A DNA stretch of 14,942 bases from contig JASHTQ010000497.1 in assembly GCA_030040475.1 (NCBI GenBank), positions 1 to 14,942 of the forward strand, written 5' to 3'. Positions 1-7,027 of the stretch are shown in pieces. The first letter of the stretch is position 1; each line of letters opens with the position of its first letter. The notes beneath the pieces were generated by a model. It had not been told where the DNA came from. It saw nothing but the letters and a program-made list of their open reading frames with translations, and did not search any database. The stretch is from Streptosporangiaceae bacterium (GTDB taxonomy: Bacteria > Actinomycetota > Actinomycetes > Streptosporangiales > Streptosporangiaceae). A program made the position numbers and the translations under genes.

Positions 1-1
1 A

Positions 2-724
2 GGCACGGGCACCGAAGAAGCCAGGACCTACGGCCCCGTCCGCATCTGGGTCGGCGCGGCCAAGGACGCGGGCGGCGGGCAGTGGCGGGAACTCCCCGAC
101 TGGCCGCCCAAGAAAACCGCGCCGCAGCGGTGGTACCTCGGCCCGCTCGGCACCCTCGCCCCGCAGCCGCCGGCCGACGGCACGCAGACCGGATTCCGCT
201 ACGACCCGTCCGACCCGACCCCGTCGGTCGGCGGCGCGACCCTGTCGCTGACCGCGGGCGTCCGCGACAACCGGCCGCTCGAGCAGCGCTCCGACGTGCT
301 CGTCTTCTCGACGCAGCCGCTGGATGACCCCGTCGAGGTGATCGGCGAGGTGACCGCGGAGATCGCCATGACGCGCGACAACCCGCACGCCGACCTGTTC
401 GCCCGGCTGTCCGACGTGGACACCCACGGCCGGTCGCGCAACGTCTGCGACGGCATCGTCCGGCTGACCGACGCCGACCCGCTGGCCGGGACCACGAGGG
501 TGTCGCTGCTCGCCGCCGCGCACCGGTTCGGCCGCGGCCACCGGATCAGGCTGCTGCTGGCCGGGGGAGCGCATCCGCGCTTCGCCCGCAATCCCGGCAA
601 CGGGCAGGTAGACGCGCCGCCCGCGGAGCTCAAGCCCACCCACTACACCGTGAGCCTCGGCGCCGAGCCCGCCTCGGCACTCCTGCTCCCGGTCGAGGAG
701 GTCGAGGAGGCTGCCCATGCCTGA
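2..724 (+). CDS. CocE/NonD-family hydrolase, C-terminal part (5' end outside window)
   Basis: The frame is open from the left edge, and the stop is TGA at 722-724, so only the last 240 residues are present. The N-terminal alpha/beta-hydrolase part with the catalytic Ser would lie upstream. What is visible matches the C-terminal beta-sandwich (PepX_C-like) domain of CocE/NonD hydrolases. Early on there is an RIWVG segment followed by WRELPDWPP and RWYLG. Then come SDVLVFSTQPLDDPVEVIG, DLFARLSDVD and a closing RFGRGHRIRLLLAGGAHPRFARN-type stretch. Family members include cocaine esterase, which releases benzoate, and X-Pro dipeptidyl peptidases. The last 8 bases overlap boxC, so the two are probably translationally coupled. 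A role in releasing benzoate or another aromatic acid from an ester is inferred from this position. The actual substrate cannot be read from the sequence. Confidence 0.82.
   Translation, partial: GTGTEEARTYGPVRIWVGAAKDAGGGQWRELPDWPPKKTAPQRWYLGPLGTLAPQPPADGTQTGFRYDPSDPTPSVGGATLSLTAGVRDNRPLEQRSDVLVFSTQPLDDPVEVIGEVTAEIAMTRDNPHADLFARLSDVDTHGRSRNVCDGIVRLTDADPLAGTTRVSLLAAAHRFGRGHRIRLLLAGGAHPRFARNPGNGQVDAPPAELKPTHYTVSLGAEPASALLLPVEEVEEAAHA
704..710 (+). promoter_or_regulatory. Shine-Dalgarno for boxC
   Basis: GAGGAGG lies six bases before the ATG at 717, inside the last codons of the upstream hydrolase gene. It fixes the boxC start and supports translation coupled to the upstream gene. Confidence 0.75.
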
Positions 725-2378
725 CCCCAGGGTCGATTTCCGCACCCATCCCGCCCGCTACCGGCACTGGCGGCTGGCGACCGACGGCCCGGTCGCGACG
801 CTGACCATGGACGTGGACGAGCGGGCCGGGCTCGGTCCCGGCTACGAGCTGAAGCTGAACTCCTACGACCTCGGCGTCGACATAGAGCTGTACGACGCGG
901 TGCAGCGGCTGCGGTTCGAGCACCCGCAGGTGCGCGCCGTCGTGCTGACCAGCGGCAAGGAGAAGGTCTTCTGTGCCGGGGCGAACATCCGCATGCTGGC
1001 CGCCGCGCCGCACCCGTGGAAGGTGAACTTCTGCAAGTTCACCAACGAGACCCGCAACGGGATCGAGGACGCCACCGCCCATTCCGGCCAGACGTGGCTT
1101 GCCGCGGTGAACGGCACCGCCTCTGGGGGCGGCTACGAGCTGGCGCTGGCCTGCGACTACATCATGCTCATCGACGACAGGTCGTCGGCGGTGGCGCTGC
1201 CGGAGCTGCCGCTGCTCGGCGTGCTGCCGGGCACCGGCGGCCTGACCCGGGTCACCGACAAGCGGCACGTCCGCCGCGACCTGGCCGACTACTTCGCCAC
1301 CAGGCCCGAGGGCCTGGCCGGGAAGAAGGCCGTGCAGTGGCGCCTGGTCGACGAGGCGGTGCCGCGGGCGACCTGGCCGCAGGCCGTCGCCGACCGGGCC
1401 GCCCAGTTCGCCGCGCGCTCGCCCCGCCCGGCGGACACCGCAGGCATCGAGCTCACCCCGCTGGACAAGACCCGCACCGACACCCGGATCGCCTACCGCC
1501 ACGTCGCCGCCGACCTCGATCACGACCGCGGCGTCGCCGAGATCACCGTCACCGGCCCGGACGCGGCGGCGCCCGGCAAGACGGCGCTGCACGAGCAGGG
1601 CGCCGCCTTCTGGACGCTGGCGATGACCAGGGAACTCGACGACCTGATCCTCGACCTGCGGACCAACGAGCTCGAGCTCGGCACCCTGGTCTTCCGCACC
1701 CGCGGCGACGCGAACCAGGTCCTCGCCCACGACCGGCTGCTGCTCGACAACCGCGACGACTGGCTGGCCAGCGAGATCGTCCACTACCTCAAGCGGACGC
1801 TGAAGCGCCTGGACGTGACCAGCCGCAGCCTGGTCGCGCTGATCGAGCCTGGCAGCTGCTTCGCGGGCTCCCTGCTGGAGCTGGCGCTGGCCGCCGACCG
1901 CTCGTATATGCTCGCCGGAACCCTCGAGGACGCCGGCGACGCAACCGAGGCCGCGATCACCGTCGGCCCGATGAACCTCGGCCCGCTGCCGATGGGCAAC
2001 GGCCTGACCAGGCTGCAGACCCGCTACCTCGGCGACGGCAAGGGCCTGGCCGCGGTCGAGGAACGGGCCGGCGAGCCGCTCCAGGCCGGGGAAGCCGAAC
2101 GGCTCGGCCTGGTCACCTTCGCTCCCGACGACCTCGACTGGGACGACGAGGTCCGGATCGCGCTCGAGGAGCGCACCAGCTTCAGCCCCGACGCCCTGTC
2201 CGGGCTCGAGGCGAACTACCGCTTCGCCGGCCCGGAGACCATCGAGACCAAGATCTTCGGCCGGCTCACCGCCTGGCAGAACTGGATCTTCACCCGGCCG
2301 AACGCCTCGGGGCCGGACGGCGCGCTGCGCAGGTTCGGCACCGGGCAGCGCGCCACCTTCGACAGGAAGCGAGTCTGA
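717..2378 (+). CDS. boxC: Benzoyl-CoA-dihydrodiol lyase BoxC
   Basis: The 553-residue product has the usual BoxC length, about twice a normal crotonase. BoxC hydrolytically opens the ring of 2,3-epoxy-2,3-dihydrobenzoyl-CoA to 3,4-dehydroadipyl-CoA semialdehyde plus formate, in the cytosol. The first half shows crotonase-superfamily signatures: FCAGANIRML (about residues 85-94), NGTASGGGYELALACDY (132-148) and LPELPLLGVLPGTGGLTR (161-178). These contribute the CoA-binding oxyanion pocket. The second half has a degenerate crotonase repeat with ALIEPGSCFAGSLLELALA. The N-terminal LGPGYELKLNSYDLGVDIELYDA stretch is BoxC-like and separates it from ordinary enoyl-CoA hydratases. The ATG at 717 has a strong GAGGAGG six bases upstream and overlaps the preceding hydrolase by 8 bases. 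boxB follows after 5 bases, so the two enzymes of consecutive steps are co-translated. Confidence 0.93.
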   Translation: MPDPRVDFRTHPARYRHWRLATDGPVATLTMDVDERAGLGPGYELKLNSYDLGVDIELYDAVQRLRFEHPQVRAVVLTSGKEKVFCAGANIRMLAAAPHPWKVNFCKFTNETRNGIEDATAHSGQTWLAAVNGTASGGGYELALACDYIMLIDDRSSAVALPELPLLGVLPGTGGLTRVTDKRHVRRDLADYFATRPEGLAGKKAVQWRLVDEAVPRATWPQAVADRAAQFAARSPRPADTAGIELTPLDKTRTDTRIAYRHVAADLDHDRGVAEITVTGPDAAAPGKTALHEQGAAFWTLAMTRELDDLILDLRTNELELGTLVFRTRGDANQVLAHDRLLLDNRDDWLASEIVHYLKRTLKRLDVTSRSLVALIEPGSCFAGSLLELALAADRSYMLAGTLEDAGDATEAAITVGPMNLGPLPMGNGLTRLQTRYLGDGKGLAAVEERAGEPLQAGEAERLGLVTFAPDDLDWDDEVRIALEERTSFSPDALSGLEANYRFAGPETIETKIFGRLTAWQNWIFTRPNASGPDGALRRFGTGQRATFDRKRV

Positions 2379-2383
2379 TCACC

Positions 2384-3802
2384 ATGTCGCAGGCACCCGA
2401 CTACGCCGACAAGATCCCGAACAACGTCGGCCTGCGCGAGGACCGGCGGCTGCAGCGGGCGCTTGAGTCCTGGCAGCCCAACTTCCTCAACTGGTGGGCG
2501 TCGATGGGCCCGACCCTGCCGACCCAGGACGTCTACCTGCGCACCGCCGTCAACGTGGGCCGCGAGGGCTGGGCGCACTTCGCGCACGTCCCGATGCCCG
2601 ACTACCGGTGGGGCATCTTCCTCGCCGAGCGGGACCCGGATCGCCAGATCGGCTTCGGCCAGCACAAGGGCGAGCCCGCCTGGCAGCAGGTGCCCGGCGA
2701 GTACCGCTCGGACCTGCTGCGGCTGATCGTCATCCAGGGCGACACCGAACCCGCCTCGGTGGAACAGCAGCGCAACCTCGGCGCGACCGCGCCCAGCCTG
2801 TACGACCTGCGCAACCTGTTCCAGGTCAACGTGGAAGAGGGCCGCCATCTGTGGGCGATGGTGTACCTGCTGCACGCCTACTTCGGCCGCGAGGGCCGCG
2901 AGGAGGCCGAGGAACTGCTGCACCGCAACTCGGGCAGCCAGGACGCGCCGCGGATCCTCGGCGCCTTCAACGAGGAAACCCCGGACTGGCTCAGCTTCTA
3001 CATGTTCACCTACTTCACCGACCGGGACGGCAAGTACCAGCTCGGCACGCTGAAGGAGTCCGCCTTCGACCCGCTCTCGCGGACCTGCGAGTTCATGCTG
3101 AAGGAGGAGGCCCATCACATGATGGTCGGCACCACGGGGGTGGACCGCGTGGTGGAGCGGACCGCGCAGGTGATGGTGGAGAACGACACCGACGACGTCG
3201 CGGCCCACGGCGTCATCCCGCTCCCGGTGATCCAGAAGTACCTGAACTTCCACTACTCGGTCTCGCTCGACCTGTTCGGCGGCGAGACGTCCACCAACGT
3301 CGCGAACTACTACACCGCCGGGCTCAAGGGCCGCTGGTCGGAGGAGCGGCGCCAGGACGACCACCGCCTCACCGACGACGCGATGATGGTCGACGCGCTG
3401 GTCGACGGCGAGGTGGCGGAGGTCGAGGTGGCCGCGCTGACCGGCCTCAACACCGACCTGCGCCGCCAGTACATCGCCGACTGCCGCGGCGGCGTCAACC
3501 GGTGGAACAAGATCCTCGCCGACGCCGGCCTGGCGCACCGTCTCAGCCTGCCGCACGTGGCGTTCAACCGCCGGGTCGGCGCGTTCGCCGCCGTCGCCGC
3601 CACCCCCGCCGGCGAGCTGATCGCCGCCGACGAATGGCAGCGCCGCAAGGGCGAGTGGCTGCCCACCGACGTCGACAAGATCCACGTCCGCTCGCTCATG
3701 CGCCCGGTCCACGAGCGCGGCAAGATCGCCGCCTGGATCGCCCCGCCGCGAAACGGCATTAACGGCAAGCCCTTTGATTATGACTACGTCCACCTAACCT
3801 GA
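2384..3802 (+). CDS. boxB: Benzoyl-CoA 2,3-epoxidase, di-iron oxygenase subunit BoxB
   Basis: The 472-residue product matches the usual BoxB length of about 470-480. BoxB uses O2 and electrons from the reductase BoxA to form 2,3-epoxy-2,3-dihydrobenzoyl-CoA, the substrate of BoxC. Two di-iron-type ExxH motifs are visible: EEGRH at residues 151-155 and EEAHH at 241-245. Family-typical stretches include SWQPNFLNWWASMGP near residue 29, VYLRTAVNVGREGWAHF (50-66), SLYDLRNLFQVNVEEGRHLW (138-157) and the terminal IAPPRNGINGKPFDYDYVHL. The ATG at 2384 lies 5 bases after the boxC stop. Only a distant purine run (AGGAAG at 2363-2368) precedes it, so coupling to boxC is likely. The 3' end overlaps the convergent MBL gene by 44 bases. 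No boxA reductase gene is in the window, so its electron supply must be encoded elsewhere. Confidence 0.94.
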   Translation: MSQAPDYADKIPNNVGLREDRRLQRALESWQPNFLNWWASMGPTLPTQDVYLRTAVNVGREGWAHFAHVPMPDYRWGIFLAERDPDRQIGFGQHKGEPAWQQVPGEYRSDLLRLIVIQGDTEPASVEQQRNLGATAPSLYDLRNLFQVNVEEGRHLWAMVYLLHAYFGREGREEAEELLHRNSGSQDAPRILGAFNEETPDWLSFYMFTYFTDRDGKYQLGTLKESAFDPLSRTCEFMLKEEAHHMMVGTTGVDRVVERTAQVMVENDTDDVAAHGVIPLPVIQKYLNFHYSVSLDLFGGETSTNVANYYTAGLKGRWSEERRQDDHRLTDDAMMVDALVDGEVAEVEVAALTGLNTDLRRQYIADCRGGVNRWNKILADAGLAHRLSLPHVAFNRRVGAFAAVAATPAGELIAADEWQRRKGEWLPTDVDKIHVRSLMRPVHERGKIAAWIAPPRNGINGKPFDYDYVHLT

Positions 3803-4658
3803 GACCGCACCAAAAAATCATTTTTATTCCGAACGAAAGGGCGTGCTCCCCAAAAGAAAGCGCGACTCCCGAGTTGCCATCCTCAGGTAAGGCCCGAGCG
3901 CGCATGTACCGCAGGTGGCTGTCGTGCGCCTCGCGCATCCAGCCCTCGGTGATCCTGGGATCCTCGAACGGCTCCAGGAGGGCCAGGGTGTCCAGGTAGC
4001 CGGAGTCCGCCGCCAGCCGCCTGCGGAACTCGCCGGCGTCCCCGACGTGCCCGTGGCCGGGTACCACCTGGCGCACGCCGGGCACCGCCGCCAGGGCAGC
4101 CAGACCCGCCCGGTAGTCGCCGAACGCGTCCTGCGCCTCCGTGTCCAGCAGCGGGATCTCCACGTCGGAGCACATGTCGCCGGCCACGAGGAGGCCGGCC
4201 TCCGGCAGGAACACCGCGCCGTGGCCCGGCGCGTGACCGTCGTGCACGATCAGTCGGGCCGTCGGGCCGTCCCAGGCGATGGCCGCCGCGCCGAGCGCCG
4301 TCAGCCTGCCGAACAGCTCGAGGTCGTGCCCGGGCGCGGACGCCTGCATCCCCTCGACCATGCCCGCCCGCTCGGTCTCGGCGATCTGGACCGCGGCCGG
4401 CGCGGCGTACCGCGGCGGGTCGCCAAGCTCCCGGCACCACAGCACGTGATCCCAGTGCGGGTGCGTCGACCAGGCCACCGCCGGCCTCAGCCCGCGCTCC
4501 GCGAGCTCAGCCGCCAGCGCGGCCGTCTCGGCCACCGTCACGCCCGGATCGATCACCAGGCACTTCCCGCCCGCCCCGGCCACCACGGTGCTCGTCGTCA
4601 GCGCGAACGAACTGGTCGCCACCAGCACCCCGGGCGCAACTTCCGTCAGCCGTCCCAC
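3759..4658 (-). CDS. MBL-fold metallo-hydrolase with atypical C-terminal tail
   Basis: The 299-residue protein carries the metallo-beta-lactamase-fold metal site. HxHxDH is seen as THPHWDH with H66, H68, D70 and H71. Further likely ligands are GHAPGH (H146), VAGD (D161) and VPGHGH (H202). The N-terminal VLVATSSFALTTSTVV and LVIDPGV strands are typical of soluble MBL hydrolases such as glyoxalase II- and quinolinase-like enzymes. No signal peptide is seen. The substrate is unknown. The start is GTG at 4658, with no Shine-Dalgarno but a TATACC hexamer six bases upstream. The last 25-30 residues use AT-rich codons (ATA, AAA, TTT, TTA, AAT), unlike the rest of the gene. The frame runs across the AT-rich island and 44 bases antisense to the boxB 3' end, so the tail looks like read-through. 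A link to the box pathway is possible but unproven. Confidence 0.88.
   Translation of the reverse strand: MGRLTEVAPGVLVATSSFALTTSTVVAGAGGKCLVIDPGVTVAETAALAAELAERGLRPAVAWSTHPHWDHVLWCRELGDPPRYAAPAAVQIAETERAGMVEGMQASAPGHDLELFGRLTALGAAAIAWDGPTARLIVHDGHAPGHGAVFLPEAGLLVAGDMCSDVEIPLLDTEAQDAFGDYRAGLAALAAVPGVRQVVPGHGHVGDAGEFRRRLAADSGYLDTLALLEPFEDPRITEGWMREAHDSHLRYMRARALPEDGNSGVALSFGEHALSFGIKMIFWCGLRLGGRSHNQRACR
3803..3870. other. AT-rich island between convergent boxB and the MBL gene
   Basis: Directly after the boxB stop the base composition drops sharply compared with all neighbouring coding DNA. The stretch includes an A run and a T run forming the odd palindrome AAAAAT-C-ATTTTT at 3813-3825. On the minus strand the segment is the read-through tail of the MBL frame. 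It resembles a normal convergent intergenic region. No GC-rich stem followed by a U tract, which would make an intrinsic terminator, is visible. Confidence 0.5.
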
Positions 4659-4672
4659 GAAATTGGTATACC
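4659..4672 (-). promoter_or_regulatory. Candidate leaderless promoter -10 for the MBL gene
   Basis: On the minus strand TATACC (4670-4665) is followed by six bases (AATTTC) and then the GTG at 4658. There is no Shine-Dalgarno. The hexamer is part of the perfect palindrome GGTATACC at 4665-4672. A -35-like ATGACC lies 16 bases further upstream. The match to TANNNT is imperfect, because the last base is C. Confidence 0.4.
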
Positions 4673-4702
4673 ATCAGCCTGAAGCCGGTCATGCAGCTTT
4701 CA

Positions 4703-4715
4703 ATGCAATGTGCAT
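4703..4715. promoter_or_regulatory. Operator-like inverted repeat between divergent genes
   Basis: ATGCA-ATG-TGCAT is a perfect 5-base inverted repeat with a 3-base spacer. It lies between the divergent MBL gene and the small membrane protein gene. A further ATGCA copy occurs at 4691-4695. Its size and position would suit a repressor site, but arms this short can occur by chance. Confidence 0.25.
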
Positions 4716-4768
4716 ATGAGCCGGTACCGCTGCGTCATTTGCGCCATTAGACCCAGCCTGGCGCGTCG

Positions 4769-4780
4769 TACGGTAATGGC
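4769..4780 (+). promoter_or_regulatory. Candidate leaderless promoter -10 for the small membrane protein gene
   Basis: TACGGT (4769-4774) fits the actinobacterial -10 pattern TANNNT. It lies exactly six bases (AATGGC) before the GTG at 4781, and no Shine-Dalgarno precedes that GTG. Transcription would be expected to begin at or next to the start codon. No convincing -35 is seen. Confidence 0.4.
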
Positions 4781-4996
4781 GTGTCCGCCGTTTTCCTCAT
4801 CATGGCCGGCATCGGCGTGTGGGTGGGCTGGCACTGGAAGCTCATGCACAGGTCGTGGCAGGACGTGGAACGAATCAAGCGCATGGCCAGGGGCCAGATC
4901 CCCGAGCTCCAGAAGATCCGGGCACACCACACTTCGAAGGCCTTCTGGATCTTCGTCGTCGTCCTGATAGTAATTCTCCTGGCATTGCACCGATAG
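4781..4996 (+). CDS. Small protein with two predicted membrane segments, unknown function
   Basis: This is a 71-residue open frame. A hydrophobic N-terminal segment (about residues 2-17, including VFLIMAGIGVWVGW) is followed by a charged, probably helical middle (18-53, with RSWQDVERIKRMARGQIPELQK). The C-terminal segment is strongly hydrophobic (about 54-69, AFWIFVVVLIVILLAL) and ends LHR. This pattern suggests a hairpin membrane protein with a short soluble loop. I do not recognise the family. The GTG start is chosen because of the TACGGT hexamer six bases upstream and because it includes the whole first hydrophobic segment. The gene is divergent from the MBL gene and convergent with the phosphorylase gene, 34 bases from its stop. 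The length, hydrophobic pattern and promoter-like sequence support a real gene. Homology cannot be tested here. Confidence 0.6.
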   Translation: MSAVFLIMAGIGVWVGWHWKLMHRSWQDVERIKRMARGQIPELQKIRAHHTSKAFWIFVVVLIVILLALHR

Positions 4997-5030
4997 CTTA
5001 TCCGGCGGCACGTCGCAGCCCGAACCGTGC

Positions 5031-5819
5031 TCACCTCGTCAGCTCGACCGCGGCGTCCGCGGCCGAGGAGAACAACTGCCGGCGCGCCGACTCAGCTGTC
5101 ATCCACCCGCGGTGCTCCCACTCCCGGCCGGCCAGCGAATCACCCGCCATCACCACCTCGCCGAACGGGATGCAGCGGTAGCGGGCGATCGCCATCAGCG
5201 CGGACGCTTCCATCTCGACGACCAGGCACCCTTCCTCCACCCGGCGCGAGACCCGGGCCCGGGTCTCGCGGTAGATGGCGTCCGTCGACCAGCTCAGGCC
5301 GCGCATCGTCTCCACGCCGGCGGCGCCGAGCGCGTCGGCCAGCCGCTCAGCCGGGCCCGGGTCGGCCGAGACCACCCGGCCGGCCGGCAGGTAGTGGAAG
5401 GACGTGCCCTCGTCGCGCACAGCGCCGGTCAGGATCACCGCGTGTCCCATCACCAGTTCCGGTACCAGCGCCCCCGCCCCGCCGCAGGCGATGACTGCGC
5501 GGACTCCGCGGGCAATGACCTGCTCGAGCATGGCGCCGGCCAGCGGCGCGCCGACGCCGGGATGGAACACGCCCAGCCGCGCACCCCGGTGCTCGATCTC
5601 CCACAACGATGCCGGGCCCATCTCGCTGTGCAGACGGCACACCGCCCTCGCGTCTGCCCGGCTAGAGAGTTCCTGCACGACGTCCCGGAAGAAGCACGCC
5701 ACGGCGACCGCCGGCGTGTCGACCGCACGGATCAGCCGGCTCGGCTCGATAACCGCCTCACCGGTCAGGTCCTCGTCCTCCAGCAGCGGCAGCCGCCGGC
5801 GATCAGTCGGCTCAGGCAA
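5031..5819 (-). CDS. Nucleoside phosphorylase-superfamily protein (PNP/UDP type 1)
   Basis: The 262-residue product belongs to the PNP_UDP_1 superfamily, which phosphorolyses nucleosides to base plus ribose-1-phosphate. The glycine-rich ACGGAGAL (111-118) follows a GVFHPGVGAPLAG loop. RDEGTSFHY (135-143) and STDAIYRET (178-186) resemble uridine phosphorylase-like proteins. VEMEASALMA (201-210) is the conserved Glu-Met-Glu ribose-binding motif. The family's normal core length is present. The start is TTG at 5819, preceded by GGGAGG at 5833-5828 with 8-base spacing, and no better start is in reach. The gene begins 17 bases after the P450 stop, and the Shine-Dalgarno falls in that gap, so it is almost certainly co-transcribed with the P450. 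Specificity for uridine, a purine or a modified nucleoside cannot be told. Its partnership with an oxygenase and exporter is unusual. Confidence 0.87.
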   Translation of the reverse strand: MPEPTDRRRLPLLEDEDLTGEAVIEPSRLIRAVDTPAVAVACFFRDVVQELSSRADARAVCRLHSEMGPASLWEIEHRGARLGVFHPGVGAPLAGAMLEQVIARGVRAVIACGGAGALVPELVMGHAVILTGAVRDEGTSFHYLPAGRVVSADPGPAERLADALGAAGVETMRGLSWSTDAIYRETRARVSRRVEEGCLVVEMEASALMAIARYRCIPFGEVVMAGDSLAGREWEHRGWMTAESARRQLFSSAADAAVELTR

Positions 5820-5827
5820 CCTGTGTA

Positions 5828-5833
5828 CCTCCC
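5828..5833 (-). promoter_or_regulatory. Shine-Dalgarno deciding the TTG start of the phosphorylase
   Basis: On the minus strand GGGAGG lies three bases after the P450 TAG stop and eight bases before the TTG at 5819. It supports this rare start codon and co-translation with the P450. Confidence 0.65.
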
Positions 5834-5836
5834 GCG

Positions 5837-7027
5837 CTAAGGGATCAGCCGCACCGGGAGGGATTCCAGGCCGTGGATGAGGGTGCTAGGCCGCCAGCGC
5901 AGCGACTCGGGGGGTACCGCGAGCGTCATCGAGCCGAATCTGTCCAGCAGGGCGCCGAACGCGATCTCCGCTTCGAGCCGGGCCAGCGGCGCGCCAAGGC
6001 AGTAGTGGATGCCGTGCCCGAACGCCAGCTGGCCCGAGCTGTCCCGGCCCAGATCCAGCCGATCCGGGTCGGCGAACCGGGCCGGATCCCGGTTCGCTGA
6101 GCTCAGCGCGACGATCACGGCCTCGCCGCAGCCGATGCGCGTCCCGCCGATCTCGATCGGCTCGGTGGCAAACCGGTAGGTGGCGTGGTTCACCGGACTG
6201 GTGTACCTGAGGAGTTCCTCCACCGCGGCGCCGCGCAGCGAGGGATCGGCCTGCAGCCTGCGCAGCTCGCCGGGGTTGAGCAGCAGCGCGAGCATGCCGC
6301 TGGCGATCAGGTTGACCGTCGTCTCGTGCCCGGCCACGAGCAGCAGGAACACCATCGAGATCAGCTCGGCCTCGCGCAAGCCGTCTCCCTCGTCCCGCGC
6401 CAGGATCAGCGCGGACAGCAGGTCGTCGGCGGGGGCTTGGCGCTTGGCGGCGATCAGTGCCCTGAAATAGCGCACCATCGCGGTGCCATGCTCCATGAAC
6501 ACCTCGGGCGTGACCGTATTCGAGACGATGCTGGCCGACCAGGCCCGGAAGTCGTCCCGATCCGCCACGGGGATGCCGAGCAGCTCGCAGATCACCGTGA
6601 TCGGCAACGGGAAGGCGAACGCGGCCAGCAGGTCCACCTCGCGCTCCGTCGAGATCTCGTCGAGCAGAGCCGCGGTGATCACCGTGATCCTGGGCCTGAG
6701 TTCCTCCACCCTGCGGGCGGTGAAAGCCTTGTTCACCAGCCTGCGCAGCCGCCCGTGATCCGGCGGGTCGCTGTTGAGCATGTGCACGTCGAGCGCGCCG
6801 AAGATCGAGTCCGGGTCGGGATGCCAGCCCGGCGGGCTCTTGCTCAGCCGCGGATCGGCAAGCGCCGCGCGTACCTCGGCGTACCCGGTGACCAGCCAGA
6901 CGGGAGCCCCGCCTCCTGGCAGGATCACCTGCGAGACCTGGCGCTGCGCGCGCAGCCGCTCGTGCGCGGAGTAGGGCTCCTGGAAGTACTCGGCGCCGAG
7001 CTCGACGACGGTATTCGTCTGTGCCAT
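5837..7027 (-). CDS. Cytochrome P450 (alternative independent start inside the fused frame)
   Basis: Starting at the ATG at 7027, the product is a 396-residue soluble bacterial P450 of normal length. I-helix oxygen-activation motif AGHETT is at 232-237, the K-helix ExxR is E271-R274, and the heme-binding loop FGHGIHYCLG is at 336-345 with C343 as the axial thiolate. HGRLRRLVNKAF (91-102) is the usual C-helix heme-propionate region. The sequence resembles class I actinobacterial P450s (CYP105/107-like in general form), which need ferredoxin and ferredoxin reductase. Neither partner gene is in the window. GAGGGG lies six bases before this ATG, and a -35/-10 pair lies about 50-75 bases upstream, so independent expression is credible. 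Read as the C-terminus of the larger frame, it would be tethered to the exporter's cytoplasmic end. The phosphorylase gene follows 17 bases later. Confidence 0.85.
   Translation of the reverse strand: MAQTNTVVELGAEYFQEPYSAHERLRAQRQVSQVILPGGGAPVWLVTGYAEVRAALADPRLSKSPPGWHPDPDSIFGALDVHMLNSDPPDHGRLRRLVNKAFTARRVEELRPRITVITAALLDEISTEREVDLLAAFAFPLPITVICELLGIPVADRDDFRAWSASIVSNTVTPEVFMEHGTAMVRYFRALIAAKRQAPADDLLSALILARDEGDGLREAELISMVFLLLVAGHETTVNLIASGMLALLLNPGELRRLQADPSLRGAAVEELLRYTSPVNHATYRFATEPIEIGGTRIGCGEAVIVALSSANRDPARFADPDRLDLGRDSSGQLAFGHGIHYCLGAPLARLEAEIAFGALLDRFGSMTLAVPPESLRWRPSTLIHGLESLPVRLIP

Noticed and set aside
630..1784. A long minus-strand frame opposite boxC
   Set aside because: It is an antisense shadow of boxC with low-complexity Gly/Val/Arg content and no domain signature. 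The same applies to the frame at 2216-3793 opposite boxB and those opposite uvrC, rapZ and yvcK.
3813..3825. Intrinsic terminator between boxB and the MBL gene
   Set aside because: AAAAAT-C-ATTTTT has a one-base loop and no GC-rich stem, so it is an AT palindrome rather than a terminator hairpin.
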